In this document: positions 8,416 to 17,490 of the stretch, piece by piece
Layout: every line of letters begins with the position of its first letter
How positions within the stretch are numbered: position 1 is the stretch's first letter
Source: Micromonospora sp. RP3T
GTDB lineage: Bacteria; Actinomycetota; Actinomycetes; Mycobacteriales; Micromonosporaceae
Length of the DNA: 64,000 bases
Direction: 5' to 3'
Assembly (NCBI RefSeq): GCF_003027925.1
Contig: NZ_PYPS01000014.1
Span: 62,001-126,000, forward strand
Made by a program: the position numbers and the translations under genes
The notes under the pieces: model-generated
Told to the model about the DNA's origin: nothing
What the model saw: the letters and a program-made list of their open reading frames with translations, nothing else
Database searches by the model: none

Positions 8416-10023
8416 CTGAGACTCGAACTGCGCGGCATCACCAAGCGGTTCGGTGATCTGGTCGCCAACGACCACATCGACCTCACGGTGGAGCCTGGAG
8501 AGATCCACGCCCTGCTCGGCGAGAACGGCGCCGGCAAGTCGACCCTGATGAACGTGCTCTACGGGCTGTACCAGCCGGACGAGGGCGAGATCCTGGTCGA
8601 CGGCCGCCCGCTGAGGCTGAAGGGCCCGTCGGACGCGATCGCCGCCGGGATCGGCATGGTGCACCAGCACTTCATGCTGGTGCCGGTCTTCACCGTGGCC
8701 GAGAACGTGATGCTCGGCGCCGAGCAGGTCAAGGTGCCCTTCGCCGGGTTCCTCGACCGTCGGCGGGCCCGCCGCGAGGTGGCCGAGGTCTCCGAGCGGT
8801 ACAACCTCCGGGTCGACCCGGACGCGGTGGTCGAGGACCTGCCGGTCGGCATCCAGCAGCGGGTGGAGATCGTCAAGGCCCTCACCCGCGACGTCGACCT
8901 GCTGATCCTGGACGAGCCGACGGCCGTGCTCACCCCGCAGGAGACCGACGAGCTGCTGACCGTCATGCGGTCGCTCAAGGCCGCCGGCAAGTCGATCGTG
9001 TTCATCACCCACAAGCTGGGCGAGGTGAAGGCGATCGCGGATCGGATCACCGTCATCCGGCGCGGCCGGACGGTCGGCACCGCCGAGCCGACCGCCAGCC
9101 GGGACGAGCTGGCCGCGTTGATGGTCGGGCGCAACGTCCGGCTGACCGTGGACAAGGAGCCGGCCCGGCCGGGCAAGCCGGTCCTGGAGGTCGCCGGCCT
9201 GGTCGTCGACGACGACCGGCAGGTACGCGCCGTCGACGGCGTCGATCTGACCGTGCACGCCGGTGAGGTGCTCGGCGTCGCGGGTGTGCAGGGCAACGGC
9301 CAGACCGAGCTGATCGAGGCGATCATGGGCCTGCGCCCGACGCTCGCCGGCACGATCAGCCTGGACGGCGAGTCGACCCACGGCTGGTCGACGAAGAAGG
9401 TGCTCCGCGCCGGCGTCGGCTACGTGCCCGAGGACCGCAGCGTCGACGGCCTGGTCAAGGAGTTCTCCGTGGCGGAGAACCTGGTGCTGGACATCTACGA
9501 CCGGCCGCCGTTCGGCAAGGGCCTGTCGCTGAAGCCGGACGCGATCGCGAAGTCGGCGAAGGAGCGGATCGCGCAGTTCGACGTCCGCACCTCGTCGGCC
9601 GACGCGGCGGTCGGCACGCTCTCCGGCGGCAACCAGCAGAAGGTGATCGTGGCCCGGGAGCTGTCCCGGCCGCTGAAGCTCCTCATCGCCGCCCAGCCCA
9701 CCCGCGGCGTGGACGTCGGTTCGATCGAGTTCATCCACAGCCAGGTCATCCACGAGCGCGACATCGGCACCGCGGTCATGGTGGTCTCCAGCGAGCTGGA
9801 CGAGGTGATCGGCCTCGCCGACCGGATCGCGGTGATGTACCGCGGCCGGGTCATCGGCATCGTCGGCCCGGACACGCCCCGCGAGGAGATCGGCCTGCTG
9901 ATGGCCGGCATCACCCCGGACACCGCGGCCCGGACCGCGAACGAGGGCGGCGCCGCCGCGACCGCGGACGAGGACGCCGCCGCCCCGGCCCCCGAGGGCC
10001 CTGGCAACGAGGACGAGGCATGA
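8416..10023 (+). CDS. Nucleoside ABC transporter ATPase with two nucleotide-binding domains (CTG start)
   Basis: A 535-residue tandem ATPase of the RbsA/YufO type that energises the BMP-family importer. NBD1 carries Walker A GENGAGKS (35-42), Walker [12 protein letters not shown] and a degenerate signature [12 protein letters not shown]2 has a degenerate Walker A (GVQGNGQTE), a good signature LSGGNQQKV and a degenerate Walker B ([10 protein letters not shown]), the usual asymmetry of this family. The start is inferred as CTG 8416: AGGAGG lies 5 bases upstream, the frame has no ATG, GTG or TTG between the stop at 8266 and GTG 8488, and the 24 extra residues contain the A-loop region ([12 protein letters not shown]). 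The stop overlaps the next start (ATGA). Confidence 0.9.
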   Translation: MRLELRGITKRFGDLVANDHIDLTVEPGEIHALLGENGAGKSTLMNVLYGLYQPDEGEILVDGRPLRLKGPSDAIAAGIGMVHQHFMLVPVFTVAENVMLGAEQVKVPFAGFLDRRRARREVAEVSERYNLRVDPDAVVEDLPVGIQQRVEIVKALTRDVDLLILDEPTAVLTPQETDELLTVMRSLKAAGKSIVFITHKLGEVKAIADRITVIRRGRTVGTAEPTASRDELAALMVGRNVRLTVDKEPARPGKPVLEVAGLVVDDDRQVRAVDGVDLTVHAGEVLGVAGVQGNGQTELIEAIMGLRPTLAGTISLDGESTHGWSTKKVLRAGVGYVPEDRSVDGLVKEFSVAENLVLDIYDRPPFGKGLSLKPDAIAKSAKERIAQFDVRTSSADAAVGTLSGGNQQKVIVARELSRPLKLLIAAQPTRGVDVGSIEFIHSQVIHERDIGTAVMVVSSELDEVIGLADRIAVMYRGRVIGIVGPDTPREEIGLLMAGITPDTAARTANEGGAAATADEDAAAPAPEGPGNEDEA

Positions 10024-11378
10024 CGAACCCGAACCCGGCGTCGGGCTCCCCGGACAAGGAGCCGGCGACCGAGGCGCAGGAGGCACGCAGCGAGGCCCGC
10101 GCGACGCCGACCGCGCCGGCCGGCGACACCGAGCGTGCGGTCACCACCACCGCGCCGAAGCAGCCTCCGGCCGAGGGGCCCCGGCCCAGCCTGGGCCGGC
10201 TGTTCCTGGAGAACCTCTGGGCGGCCAACACGGTCACCGTGACCGTGCTCGCGGTGGTGCTGGCCATGCTGGTCGGCGCCGTGCTGATCATCGTCTCCGA
10301 CCCGGAGGTGCTGGCCACCTACGGCTACATCACCGCCCGCCCGGCCGACGCGCTGAACGCGAGCTGGACCGTGGTCAGCGAGGCGTACGCGAACCTGTTC
10401 AAGGGCGCGGTCTTCGACCCGGACGCGGTCGGCTTCACCGCCGCCATGGGCCCGATCTCGGAGACGCTCACCTACACCGCGCCGCTGGTCTTCACCGGCC
10501 TGTCGGTCGCGCTGGCCTTCCGGGGCGGCCTGTTCAACATCGGCGCCCAGGGCCAGGCGACCATCGGCGTCATCCTGGCCGCCGTGGCCGGCTTCGCGCT
10601 GCCGCTGCCGCCCGGCGTGCACCTGCTGGTGGCGTTGATCGCCGGTGCGCTCGGCGGTGCGCTCTGGGGCTTCATCCCGGGCATCCTCAAGGCGCGTACC
10701 GGCGCACACGAGGTGATCAACACGATCATGCTCAACTACGTGGCGGTCTACTTCCTGTCCTGGATCATCGTCCAGAGCGGGGTGCAGAACCCGACCCGGT
10801 CGGACGCGATCAGCAAGCCGGTCGAGTCCTCCGCACAACTGCCCCGGCTGCTCGGCGACGACCTGCGGGTGCACGCCGGCATCCTGCTCGCGGTGCTGGC
10901 CACCTGGTTCATCGCCTGGCTGCTCAACCGCTCCACGCTCGGCTTCGAGCTGCGCGCGGTGGGCGCGAACCCGGACGCCGCCCGGACCGCCGGCATCAGC
11001 GTCACCAAGACGTACGTGCTGGTGATGGTGATCGCGGGTCTGCTGGCCGGCCTCGGCGGCTCGAACATGGTGCTCGGCTCCACCGCCAACGCGCTGACCC
11101 CGCTGGTGATCGCCCAGATCGGCTTCGACGGCATCCTGGTCGCGCTGCTGGGCCGGGTCAAGCCGTGGGGCGTGCTGCTGGCCGCGCTGCTGTTCGGCGC
11201 GCTCCAGGCCGGCGGCAACCGGATGCAGTCGTACTCCGGGATCTCGCTGGAGTTGGTCACCGTGCTCCAGGCGCTCATCGTCATCTTCATCGCCGCGCCC
11301 GCCCTGGTGAAGGCGATCTTCCAGCTCCGGGCGGCCCGTGCCGCCCGGCTGCAGACGAGCCTCGCGAAGGGCTGGTGA
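10020..11378 (+). CDS. Nucleoside ABC transporter permease 1
   Basis: A 452-residue permease of the YufP/NupP type (BPD_transp_2 superfamily). A polar Pro/Ala/Glu-rich N-terminal tail of about 60 residues precedes the first helix. The core has about nine hydrophobic segments, with the conserved [13 protein letters not shown] stretch near residue 163 and [13 protein letters not shown] in the cytoplasmic coupling region. The ATG overlaps the ATPase stop by four bases, so translation is coupled. It forms the channel with the next gene product. Assignment is firm at family level; nucleoside specificity is inferred from the BMP lipoprotein and salvage genes. Confidence 0.92.
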   Translation: MTNPNPASGSPDKEPATEAQEARSEARATPTAPAGDTERAVTTTAPKQPPAEGPRPSLGRLFLENLWAANTVTVTVLAVVLAMLVGAVLIIVSDPEVLATYGYITARPADALNASWTVVSEAYANLFKGAVFDPDAVGFTAAMGPISETLTYTAPLVFTGLSVALAFRGGLFNIGAQGQATIGVILAAVAGFALPLPPGVHLLVALIAGALGGALWGFIPGILKARTGAHEVINTIMLNYVAVYFLSWIIVQSGVQNPTRSDAISKPVESSAQLPRLLGDDLRVHAGILLAVLATWFIAWLLNRSTLGFELRAVGANPDAARTAGISVTKTYVLVMVIAGLLAGLGGSNMVLGSTANALTPLVIAQIGFDGILVALLGRVKPWGVLLAALLFGALQAGGNRMQSYSGISLELVTVLQALIVIFIAAPALVKAIFQLRAARAARLQTSLAKGW

Positions 11379-11380
11379 GC

Positions 11381-12661
11381 ATGTCCACCACCGCTGTCCC
11401 CGACGTCGCGGTCACCGCGGTCGACGAGGGTTTCTGGACGCGGGCCCGCAAGGCCGGCGCCGTCCTGCTGGGGCTGGGCGTGCTCGCGGCGGTGCTGTTC
11501 GGGGCGCTCGCCACCGACCAGCAGGCCCGCTTCACGCTCAGCGAGACCGAGGGCGGCGCCGCCCTGGAGATCAACGGGACGGTCGGCGCGATCCTGTTCG
11601 GCGTCATCGCCGCCGCGGCCGGCGCCGCGCTGCTGGCCGGTGTGCCGAAGCGCTGGTTCACGCTGCTGCTCGGCGCCGGGCTGGTCGCCTTCGTGCTGAG
11701 TTTCCTGTGCTGGCAGGTCTCCGCCGCCCCCGAGGGGCGCAACTTCATGCCGCTTGTCAACGTGCTGCGGGGCACGTTCGTCCTGGCGCTGCCGCTGATC
11801 TTCGGCGCGTTGGCCGGTGTGCTCTGCGAGCGCTCCGGCGTGGTCAACGTGGCGATCGAGGGACAGTTGCTGATGGGCGCGTTCTCCGGCGCGCTGTTCG
11901 GCAGCATCTCCGGCAGCGTCTGGGTGGGCCTGGTGGCCGCCGCGATCGGCGGCGCGTTCATCTCGCTGCTGCTGGCCGTGTTCGCCATCCGCTACCTGGT
12001 CGACCAGGTGGTCATGGGCATCGTGCTCAACCTGCTCGCGGTCGGCATCACCGGCTTCCTCTACGAGCGGTTGATGGCGACCGACGCGGCGAAGTACAAC
12101 AGTGCGCCGCGCTTCAGCAACTGGGAGATCCCGCTGCTGAAGGACATCCCGCTGATCGGTCCGGCGCTGTTCCGCGGCAACATCTTCCTCTACCTGGGCC
12201 TGCTGTTGGTGCTGGTCATCCATCTGGCGCTGTTCCGGACCCGGTGGGGCCTGCGGACCCGGTCGGTGGGTGAGCACCCGACCGCCGCCGACACGCTCGG
12301 CGTGAAGGTGCTGCGGCTGCGCTACCGCAACGTGATCATGGCTGGTCTGGTGGCCGGCGTGGGCGGGGCGTCGTACACGCTGGCGCTCTACTCGTTCACC
12401 AAGAACATGATCGGCGGTAAGGGCTTCATCGCCCTGGCCGCGCTGATCTTCGGCCGGTGGAGCCCGACCGGGGCGCTGCTCGCGGCGCTCTTCTTCGGCT
12501 TCGCTGACCAGCTCGCCACCTACCTGGGCGCGATCGGCAGCAGCATTCCGAGCCAGTTCCTGGCGATGCTGCCGTACCTGGCGACGATCCTGGCGGTGGC
12601 CGGCCTGGTCGGCAGGGTGCGGGCGCCGGCCGCCGACGGCAAGCCGTACATCAAGGGCTGA
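11381..12661 (+). CDS. Nucleoside ABC transporter permease 2
   Basis: Second permease (YufQ/NupQ type), 426 residues from ATG 11381. A GTG at 11375 that overlaps the upstream stop codon (GTGA) would add two residues and is equally plausible. About ten hydrophobic segments are visible, with CERSGVVNVAIEGQ near residue 150 and VGEHPTAADTLGVKV in the coupling loop, both typical of this family. It completes the importer encoded from 7118. A strong terminator follows 10 bases after the stop, so the transport operon ends here. Confidence 0.92.
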   Translation: MSTTAVPDVAVTAVDEGFWTRARKAGAVLLGLGVLAAVLFGALATDQQARFTLSETEGGAALEINGTVGAILFGVIAAAAGAALLAGVPKRWFTLLLGAGLVAFVLSFLCWQVSAAPEGRNFMPLVNVLRGTFVLALPLIFGALAGVLCERSGVVNVAIEGQLLMGAFSGALFGSISGSVWVGLVAAAIGGAFISLLLAVFAIRYLVDQVVMGIVLNLLAVGITGFLYERLMATDAAKYNSAPRFSNWEIPLLKDIPLIGPALFRGNIFLYLGLLLVLVIHLALFRTRWGLRTRSVGEHPTAADTLGVKVLRLRYRNVIMAGLVAGVGGASYTLALYSFTKNMIGGKGFIALAALIFGRWSPTGALLAALFFGFADQLATYLGAIGSSIPSQFLAMLPYLATILAVAGLVGRVRAPAADGKPYIKG

Positions 12662-12670
12662 CCTCGGTCC

Positions 12671-12703
12671 TTCGGTCCGCCCGCTCGACGCGGGCGGACC
12701 GAA
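12671..12703 (+). terminator. Terminator of the nucleoside transporter operon
   Basis: A perfect 14-bp stem (12671-12684 with 12690-12703) around a 5-base loop, starting 10 bases after the permease stop. There is no T-run, which is usual for this genome. Confidence 0.8.
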
Positions 12704-12723
12704 GCCGGGCCCTGGACGCCGCG

Positions 12724-13200
12724 TTGAGAAGCCTGGAACGAGTCGCTGCCCTCCTGCCCCTCGTGCCCGTTCTGGCCATTCCGGGCTGGAGCGTGTGGCG
12801 CCTGGTGCGTGGCCTGCGTGCCGGTGACTGGCGCCGGCCCGGCTGGTTCGCCCACGCCGCGTGGGCGTCCTTCGTCCTCTTGGCGCTGACCTGGTGGTGG
12901 GGTGCCTCCTCGGGTGGGCTCGACATCGAGGAGGCGTGCCGGTTCCCGCATCATCAGCCGTTCGACGATGCGTATTACGAGGCGCACCGGCGCGACTACT
13001 TCCGGCTGTTCCCGTTGAGTCAGCGGTGCAACGCCGACTACGACCTGGTCGCCGGCTGGGTGAACCCGACAGTGGCGGTGCTGGCAGTGCTCCTCGTGGC
13101 CAGCCTGGGCGGCCTCGCACGGGCGGTGACCCGCCGACGTCGGTCGTCGGGCCGCCCGACGGAGGAAGCCCAGGTGGGTGGGGCAGAATCGGTGAAATGA
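12724..13200 (+). CDS. Hypothetical membrane protein upstream of cdd
   Basis: I do not recognise this 158-residue protein. Three hydrophobic segments (about 8-27, 44-62 and 113-133) flank an acidic loop of about 50 residues with two cysteines, rich in His and Tyr (PHHQPFDDAYYEAHRRDYF). The C-terminal tail is basic and polar. Start TTG 12724 has no strong ribosome site, so the exact N-terminus is uncertain. Its stop overlaps the cytidine deaminase start (ATGA), implying coupled translation with a salvage enzyme, but nothing in the sequence indicates a transport or enzymatic role. Confidence 0.7.
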   Translation: MRSLERVAALLPLVPVLAIPGWSVWRLVRGLRAGDWRRPGWFAHAAWASFVLLALTWWWGASSGGLDIEEACRFPHHQPFDDAYYEAHRRDYFRLFPLSQRCNADYDLVAGWVNPTVAVLAVLLVASLGGLARAVTRRRRSSGRPTEEAQVGGAESVK

Positions 13201-13898
13201 ACGTTGACTGGGAGCGGCTGCGGGCCGCCGCCACCGAGGTGATGCGGCACGCCTACGTGCCGTACTCGAAGTTCCCGGTCGGGGCCGCGGCCCTGGTCGA
13301 CGACGGCCGGGTGGTGGTTGGCTGCAACGTGGAGAACGCCGCGTACGGCGTGGTGCTCTGCGCCGAGTGCGGCGTGGTCTCCTCGCTGCACGCCACCGGT
13401 GGCGGCCGGATCGTGGCGCTGTCCTGCGTCGACGCGACAGGCGAGCCGCTCATGCCGTGCGGCCGGTGTCGGCAGCTGCTCTGGGAGCAGGGCGGGCCGG
13501 AGTGCCTGATCGAGGCGAAGGGCGGCCCGTTACGGATGGCCGAGCTGCTGCCGCACGCGTTCGACGTGGCGGACATCGAGGCGGTGACCGGCGAGCACCC
13601 GGTGCCGGTGGTGCCGGACCGGCTGGCCGCCTGGCGGGGGCGCGGCACGGTGTTCGTGCACCCGGACCTCTCGGCCGGGCAGCAGGTCTGGACGGCGTAC
13701 TGGGAGCGGTCGGCCGGGGACACCGAGGACGCCGAGACCGGTGTCCTGGAGGAGGGTCCGGCCTGGGACGATCCGGCCGGGGCGATCGAGTGGGGGGCGG
13801 CGCGGACGCCGCGCGTGGTCGTGGTGGACGCGTCCGGTGCGATCTTCTGGGCCGGTGAGGGTGAGCCGCCGTTGGAGATCCCCGTTCGGTGGGGTTGA
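13197..13898 (+). CDS. cdd: Cytidine deaminase with C-terminal extension
   Basis: Deaminates cytidine and deoxycytidine to uridine and deoxyuridine in pyrimidine salvage. The catalytic core occupies about residues 1-130: substrate motif PYSKFPVGAA, the C-A-E motif with zinc ligand Cys55 and proton shuttle Glu57, and PCGRC with ligands Cys88 and Cys91. Three cysteine ligands fit the homotetrameric class. Bacterial members of that class are usually about 130 residues, but this one has 233. The extra 100 residues (VPVVPDRLAAWRGRGTVF onward) are acidic and end with a small beta-rich segment. ATG 13197 overlaps the upstream stop and matches the family N-terminus. Confidence 0.93.
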   Translation: MNVDWERLRAAATEVMRHAYVPYSKFPVGAAALVDDGRVVVGCNVENAAYGVVLCAECGVVSSLHATGGGRIVALSCVDATGEPLMPCGRCRQLLWEQGGPECLIEAKGGPLRMAELLPHAFDVADIEAVTGEHPVPVVPDRLAAWRGRGTVFVHPDLSAGQQVWTAYWERSAGDTEDAETGVLEEGPAWDDPAGAIEWGAARTPRVVVVDASGAIFWAGEGEPPLEIPVRWG

Positions 13899-13904
13899 GC
13901 TGGA

Positions 13905-13978
13905 GGGCCTGGGCCGACCGTGCCCGGCTCCGGGCGGTCAGGCTTGATCCCTGCGCCGGTCACGGTCGGCCCAGGCCC
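13905..13978 (+). terminator. 18-bp inverted repeat with 38-base loop between cdd and deoA
   Basis: Arms 13905-13922 and 13961-13978 are perfect reverse complements. The structure begins 7 bases after the cdd stop and ends 64 bases before deoA, so it probably terminates cdd transcription and insulates deoA. The loop is long for a terminator and is itself GC-rich, so a binding site or a regulatory RNA element is possible. Confidence 0.6.
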
Positions 13979-14042
13979 GACGTGGTCGCCGTCCGTACGT
14001 GCGTGGGGCGCGACATCGCAAATTACTGATGGGAACTCAAAG

Positions 14043-15323
14043 GTGAGTGCTTTTACGGCGGTTGACGTCATCCGGGCGAAGCGGGACGGGGGCGTGCTCA
14101 GCGACGGGCAGATCGACTGGGTGGTGGACGCGTACACCGAGGGGTTGGTGGCCGACGAGCAGATGTCGGCGCTGGCGATGGCGATCCTGCTGCGCGGCAT
14201 GACCGGCCCGGAGATCGCCCGGTGGACCGCCGCCATGATCGCCAGCGGCGAGCGGCTGGACCTGTCGCCGGTGGCCCGGCCCACCGTGGACAAGCACTCC
14301 ACCGGCGGCGTGGGTGACAAGATCACCCTGCCGTTGACCCCGCTGGTCGCGGCGTGCGGCGCGGCGGTGCCGCAGCTCTCCGGCCGGGGCCTCGGCCACA
14401 CCGGCGGCACGCTCGACAAGCTGGAGTCGATCCCGGGCTGGCGGGCGGCGCTGAGCAACGACGAGTTCATCGCCCAGCTCCGGGACGTCGGCGCGGTCAT
14501 CTGCGCGGCCGGGGACGGGCTCGCCCCGGCCGACCGCAAGCTGTACGCGCTGCGCGACGTCACCGGCACGGTCGAGGCGATCCCGCTGATCGCCAGCTCG
14601 ATCATGAGCAAGAAGATCGCCGAGGGCACCGGCGCGCTGGTGCTCGACGTCAAGGTCGGTTCCGGCGCCTTCATGAAGAACGCCGACGACGCCCGCGAGC
14701 TGGCCCGCACCATGGTCGAGCTGGGCGGCGCGCACGGGGTGCGTACGGTCGCCCTGCTCACCGACATGTCCACCCCGCTCGGCCTGGCCGTCGGCAACGC
14801 GGTCGAGGTGACCGAGTCGGTGGAGGTGCTGGCCGGCGGTGGCCCGGCCGACGTGGTGGAGCTGACGCTGGCGCTGGCCCGGGAGATGCTCGACGCGGCC
14901 GGCCTGCCGGACGCCGACCCGGCCGCCGCGCTGCGCGACGGGCGGGCCATGGACGCGTGGCGCGCCATGATCCGGGCGCAGGGCGGCGACCCGGACGCCC
15001 CGATGCCGACCGCCAACGAGGTCGAGCTGGTCACCGCGGACGAGGACGGCTGGGTGGCGGAGGTGGACGCGTACGCGATCGGGGTGGCCGCCTGGCGGCT
15101 CGGCGCCGGCCGGGCCCGCAAGGAGGACCCGGTCAGCGTCCCGGCCGGTGTGGTGCTGCACAAGCGTCCCGGTGATCCGGTACGCGCCGGTGACCCGCTG
15201 TTCGAGCTGCGCGCCGAGCACGCCGAGCGGATCCCGGCCGCGCTGGCACAGGCGCGCGGGGCGTTCCGGGTGGCGCCGGCGGCCCCGACCACGACGCCGC
15301 TGGTCATCGAGCGCATCGGGTGA
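14043..15323 (+). CDS. deoA: Thymidine phosphorylase
   Basis: Phosphorolysis of thymidine or deoxyuridine to base plus deoxyribose 1-phosphate. The 426-residue length and domain order match the nucleoside phosphorylase class II family. The signature KHSTGGVGDKITLPLTPLVA lies near residue 83, followed by SGRGLGHTGGTLDKLESIPG, SSIMSKKIAEG and DVKVGSGAFMK, which shape the phosphate and substrate sites. GTG 14043 gives the standard N-terminus (VSAFTAVDVIRAKRDG) with GGGA a short way upstream; the open frame further upstream runs through the inverted repeat and is not coding. Deoxyribose 1-phosphate would pass to a mutase and to DeoC at 40425. Confidence 0.95.
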   Translation: MSAFTAVDVIRAKRDGGVLSDGQIDWVVDAYTEGLVADEQMSALAMAILLRGMTGPEIARWTAAMIASGERLDLSPVARPTVDKHSTGGVGDKITLPLTPLVAACGAAVPQLSGRGLGHTGGTLDKLESIPGWRAALSNDEFIAQLRDVGAVICAAGDGLAPADRKLYALRDVTGTVEAIPLIASSIMSKKIAEGTGALVLDVKVGSGAFMKNADDARELARTMVELGGAHGVRTVALLTDMSTPLGLAVGNAVEVTESVEVLAGGGPADVVELTLALAREMLDAAGLPDADPAAALRDGRAMDAWRAMIRAQGGDPDAPMPTANEVELVTADEDGWVAEVDAYAIGVAAWRLGAGRARKEDPVSVPAGVVLHKRPGDPVRAGDPLFELRAEHAERIPAALAQARGAFRVAPAAPTTTPLVIERIG

Positions 15324-15421
15324 CCGGCCGCCATGGTGCCGGCCCGGTCGGAGCCGCTATCCTCCCAGGCCAGGGGGACCGACCGGCGACGAGCCGGGGC
15401 GAGCAGACAGGGACTGAGGCG

Positions 15422-16102
15422 TTGCGCGTATCCGCTCCCGACCCCCGGGCCGTCCGTGAGGCGAGCCTCGACGAGCTGTCCCGGCTGGGTCTTCCGCTGC
15501 CCCCACCGCAGTTCCCGCTGGTCTGGGAGCCGGGCGACGAGATCGAGTTGCGGCCCACGCCGGAGATCGAGGCGCGCATCGCGGTGCTGCACCTGATCCT
15601 GGCCCGCTGCTTCGGGATGCCCCCGCAGGCCGCGATGAGCTGGCTGCTGGAGTCGCACCTGGTGGAGATGCTGACGCCACCGGAGTGGCAGTTCGTGATG
15701 GGCGGGCGGGGCGACCACCGGTCGTTCGTGCTGCACCACGACGCGCTCTTCTCGCTGGCCTGGGTGCTCGGCCTGAGCAAGCAGCTCGACCCGACCGTGC
15801 CGGTGGACGAGCGGCTGGTCGAGCGGATGCCGAACCTGGTCACCGGCGAGACGTTCGCGCAGTGGCGGGCCCGGATCCTGGCCGCCCCGCAGCACCCCGC
15901 CGACGCCGCCGCCCTGCTCGATCTGCACTACTGCCTGGACTGGGCGTACCTGGAGACCGAGCAGGCCGGCGGCGCGTTGCCGGGGCTGGTGGACGCGAAC
16001 GCGATCGGCCAGCGCCGGTGGGCGCTGGAGTGGGCGGTGGTGCTGCGCGGGCCGTACCACGACGAGCCCCCCGGTTGGGAAGAGGTCGACCTCTCCACCT
16101 GA
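15422..16102 (+). CDS. DUF4272-type protein
   Basis: A 226-residue soluble protein matching the DUF4272 family as I know it: conserved ARCFGMPPQAAMSWLLE, LTPPEWQF, DALFSLAWVLGLSKQLDP and NAIGQRRWALEWAVV. Function of the family is unknown to me. TTG 15422 is selected because the conserved part starts there and a GAGG lies just upstream; the frame opens 34 codons earlier without ribosome site or family similarity. It follows deoA by 98 bases on the same strand and may be cotranscribed. There is no signal peptide or membrane segment. Confidence 0.8.
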   Translation: MRVSAPDPRAVREASLDELSRLGLPLPPPQFPLVWEPGDEIELRPTPEIEARIAVLHLILARCFGMPPQAAMSWLLESHLVEMLTPPEWQFVMGGRGDHRSFVLHHDALFSLAWVLGLSKQLDPTVPVDERLVERMPNLVTGETFAQWRARILAAPQHPADAAALLDLHYCLDWAYLETEQAGGALPGLVDANAIGQRRWALEWAVVLRGPYHDEPPGWEEVDLST

Positions 16103-16108
16103 GCCGGC

Positions 16109-16975
16109 TCAGCGGGGGCGGTGCGTGCCGAGCCGGACGGCGAGCGTGACCGGCGCCGGCTCGGGCAGCGCGGCGATCCGCGCGGCGAGCCGTTCCGGGT
16201 CGGCGTGCCAGGCGCTGGGACCCATCCCGACGAGCGTGGTGACCTCGGCGCGGGTCAGCGCCAGCCGGGCCCGGTGCTCGCCGGCGGACTCCTCGACGAA
16301 GTGCGCGCCCAGGCTGCCGGCGACCCGGTCGGCCTTGGCCGGGTCCACCCGCAGCAGGTCGAGCGCGTCGACCAGCTCGGCGAGGTGGTCGGCGGCCGGG
16401 GTGACCACCAGCAGCGCGCCGGCCGGGTCGAGCACCCGGTGGAACTCCGGGCCGTTGCGCGGCGCGAACACGTTCAGCAGCACGGCCACGGACCGGTCGG
16501 CCAGCGGCAGCCGCTGCCAGGTGTCGGCCAGCGCGGCGGCGGCGCGCGGATGCGCCCGGGCGGCGCGGCGCAGCGCCGGCTTGGAGACGTCCAGGGCCAG
16601 GCCGGCGGCGTCCGGCAGCGCCGCCAGCACCGCCGCGAGGTAGTGGCCGGTCCCCGCGCCGGGCTCCACCACCAGGGGGTACGGGTCGTCGGGCGCGACC
16701 CGCGTCGCGGCGGCGGCCAGCGCGGCGGCGACGGTGTCGTAGTGGCCGGCGGCGAGGAAGTCGGCCCGGTCGGCGACCATCCCGGCGCTGTCCCCGCTGT
16801 GCGGGGCGCGGCCGGCGAGCAGGTTGACGTACCCCTGGCGGGCGGTGTCGAAGCTGTGCCCGCGTGGGCAGCGCAGCGCGCGGGTGGTGCCGGCGGTGGC
16901 GTCGGCCAGCGGCTCGCCGCAGACCGGGCAGCGCAGCCGGGTCAGCACCGACGGGAGCAGAGCGGGACCGGCCAC
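16109..16975 (-). CDS. RlmA-type 23S rRNA (guanine-N1) methyltransferase
   Basis: A 288-residue SAM-dependent methyltransferase of the RlmA family (G745 or G748 of 23S rRNA). An N-terminal zinc finger (CPVCGEPL, then RCPRGHSFD) is followed by RQGYVNLL, a conserved RlmA motif, and a Rossmann SAM site PLVVEPGAGTGHYL near residue 108, then VLLNVFAPRNGPEFHRVL. Gram-positive RlmAII members such as TlrB methylate G748 and contribute to tylosin resistance; which base this one modifies cannot be told here. GTG 16975 is preferred, being close to the zinc finger; an ATG at 17026 overlaps the divergent neighbour's start. It converges with the DUF4272 gene 6 bases away. Confidence 0.85.
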   Translation of the reverse strand: MAGPALLPSVLTRLRCPVCGEPLADATAGTTRALRCPRGHSFDTARQGYVNLLAGRAPHSGDSAGMVADRADFLAAGHYDTVAAALAAAATRVAPDDPYPLVVEPGAGTGHYLAAVLAALPDAAGLALDVSKPALRRAARAHPRAAAALADTWQRLPLADRSVAVLLNVFAPRNGPEFHRVLDPAGALLVVTPAADHLAELVDALDLLRVDPAKADRVAGSLGAHFVEESAGEHRARLALTRAEVTTLVGMGPSAWHADPERLAARIAALPEPAPVTLAVRLGTHRPR

Positions 16976-17011
16976 GCCGAAGATCCTATTCCGGCGGCCG
17001 GACCGCGGCTC

Positions 17012-17017
17012 TAGATT
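17012..17017 (+). promoter_or_regulatory. -10 box of a leaderless promoter
   Basis: TAGATT ends 7 bases before ATG 17025, so the transcript probably begins at or next to the start codon. No ribosome site is present. Confidence 0.6.
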
Positions 17018-17024
17018 GGGTGCC

Positions 17025-17444
17025 ATGTCGACGAGCGCGCGGTTGTGGGAGCTGTTCGGTGGGCACGGGCGCGGCGTGCTGGTCACGCTGCGCCGGGACG
17101 GCCGCCCGCAGCTGTCCAACCTCGACTACCTGGCCGAGCCGGGGCTCCTCCGCTGCTCCACCACGGGCGACCGGGCCAAGGTGCGCAACCTGCGCCGGGA
17201 CCCGCGGGCCAGCTTCCACGTGACCACCGCCGACGGCGGGGCGTACGCGGTGGCCGAGGGCACGGTGACGCTCACCCCGCCGGCCGCCGCGGCCGACGAC
17301 GCGACGGTCGAGGAACTGGTCGAGGTCTACCGGGGCATCCGTGGCGAGCACCCGGACTGGGCCGACTACCGGGCCGCGATGGTGGCCGACGGCCGGCTGG
17401 TCCTGCGCCTGGCGGTGGAGCGGGTGTACGGCTGGCGTCCCTGA
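17025..17444 (+). CDS. PPOX-class F420-dependent oxidoreductase
   Basis: A 139-residue split-barrel flavin/deazaflavin-binding protein. Features typical of the PPOX family: RGVLVTLRRDGRPQLSNLDY near the N-terminus, the central strand pair CSTTGDRAKVRNLRRDPRAS, and the C-terminal LRLAVERVYGW. Homologues use F420H2 to reduce small substrates or simply bind cofactor, and the substrate is not predictable. The gene is divergent from rlmA with overlapping start regions and is preceded by a leaderless-type -10 box. There is no export signal. Confidence 0.85.
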   Translation: MSTSARLWELFGGHGRGVLVTLRRDGRPQLSNLDYLAEPGLLRCSTTGDRAKVRNLRRDPRASFHVTTADGGAYAVAEGTVTLTPPAAAADDATVEELVEVYRGIRGEHPDWADYRAAMVADGRLVLRLAVERVYGWRP

Positions 17445-17478
17445 GCCGGTCCGGTGCCGGGCCGGCACGGTCGGTGAC

Positions 17479-17484
17479 TAGGGT
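17479..17484 (+). promoter_or_regulatory. -10 box of a leaderless promoter for add
   Basis: TAGGGT ends 6 bases before ATG 17491, with no Shine-Dalgarno sequence in between. Confidence 0.6.
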
Positions 17485-17490
17485 CTGAGC

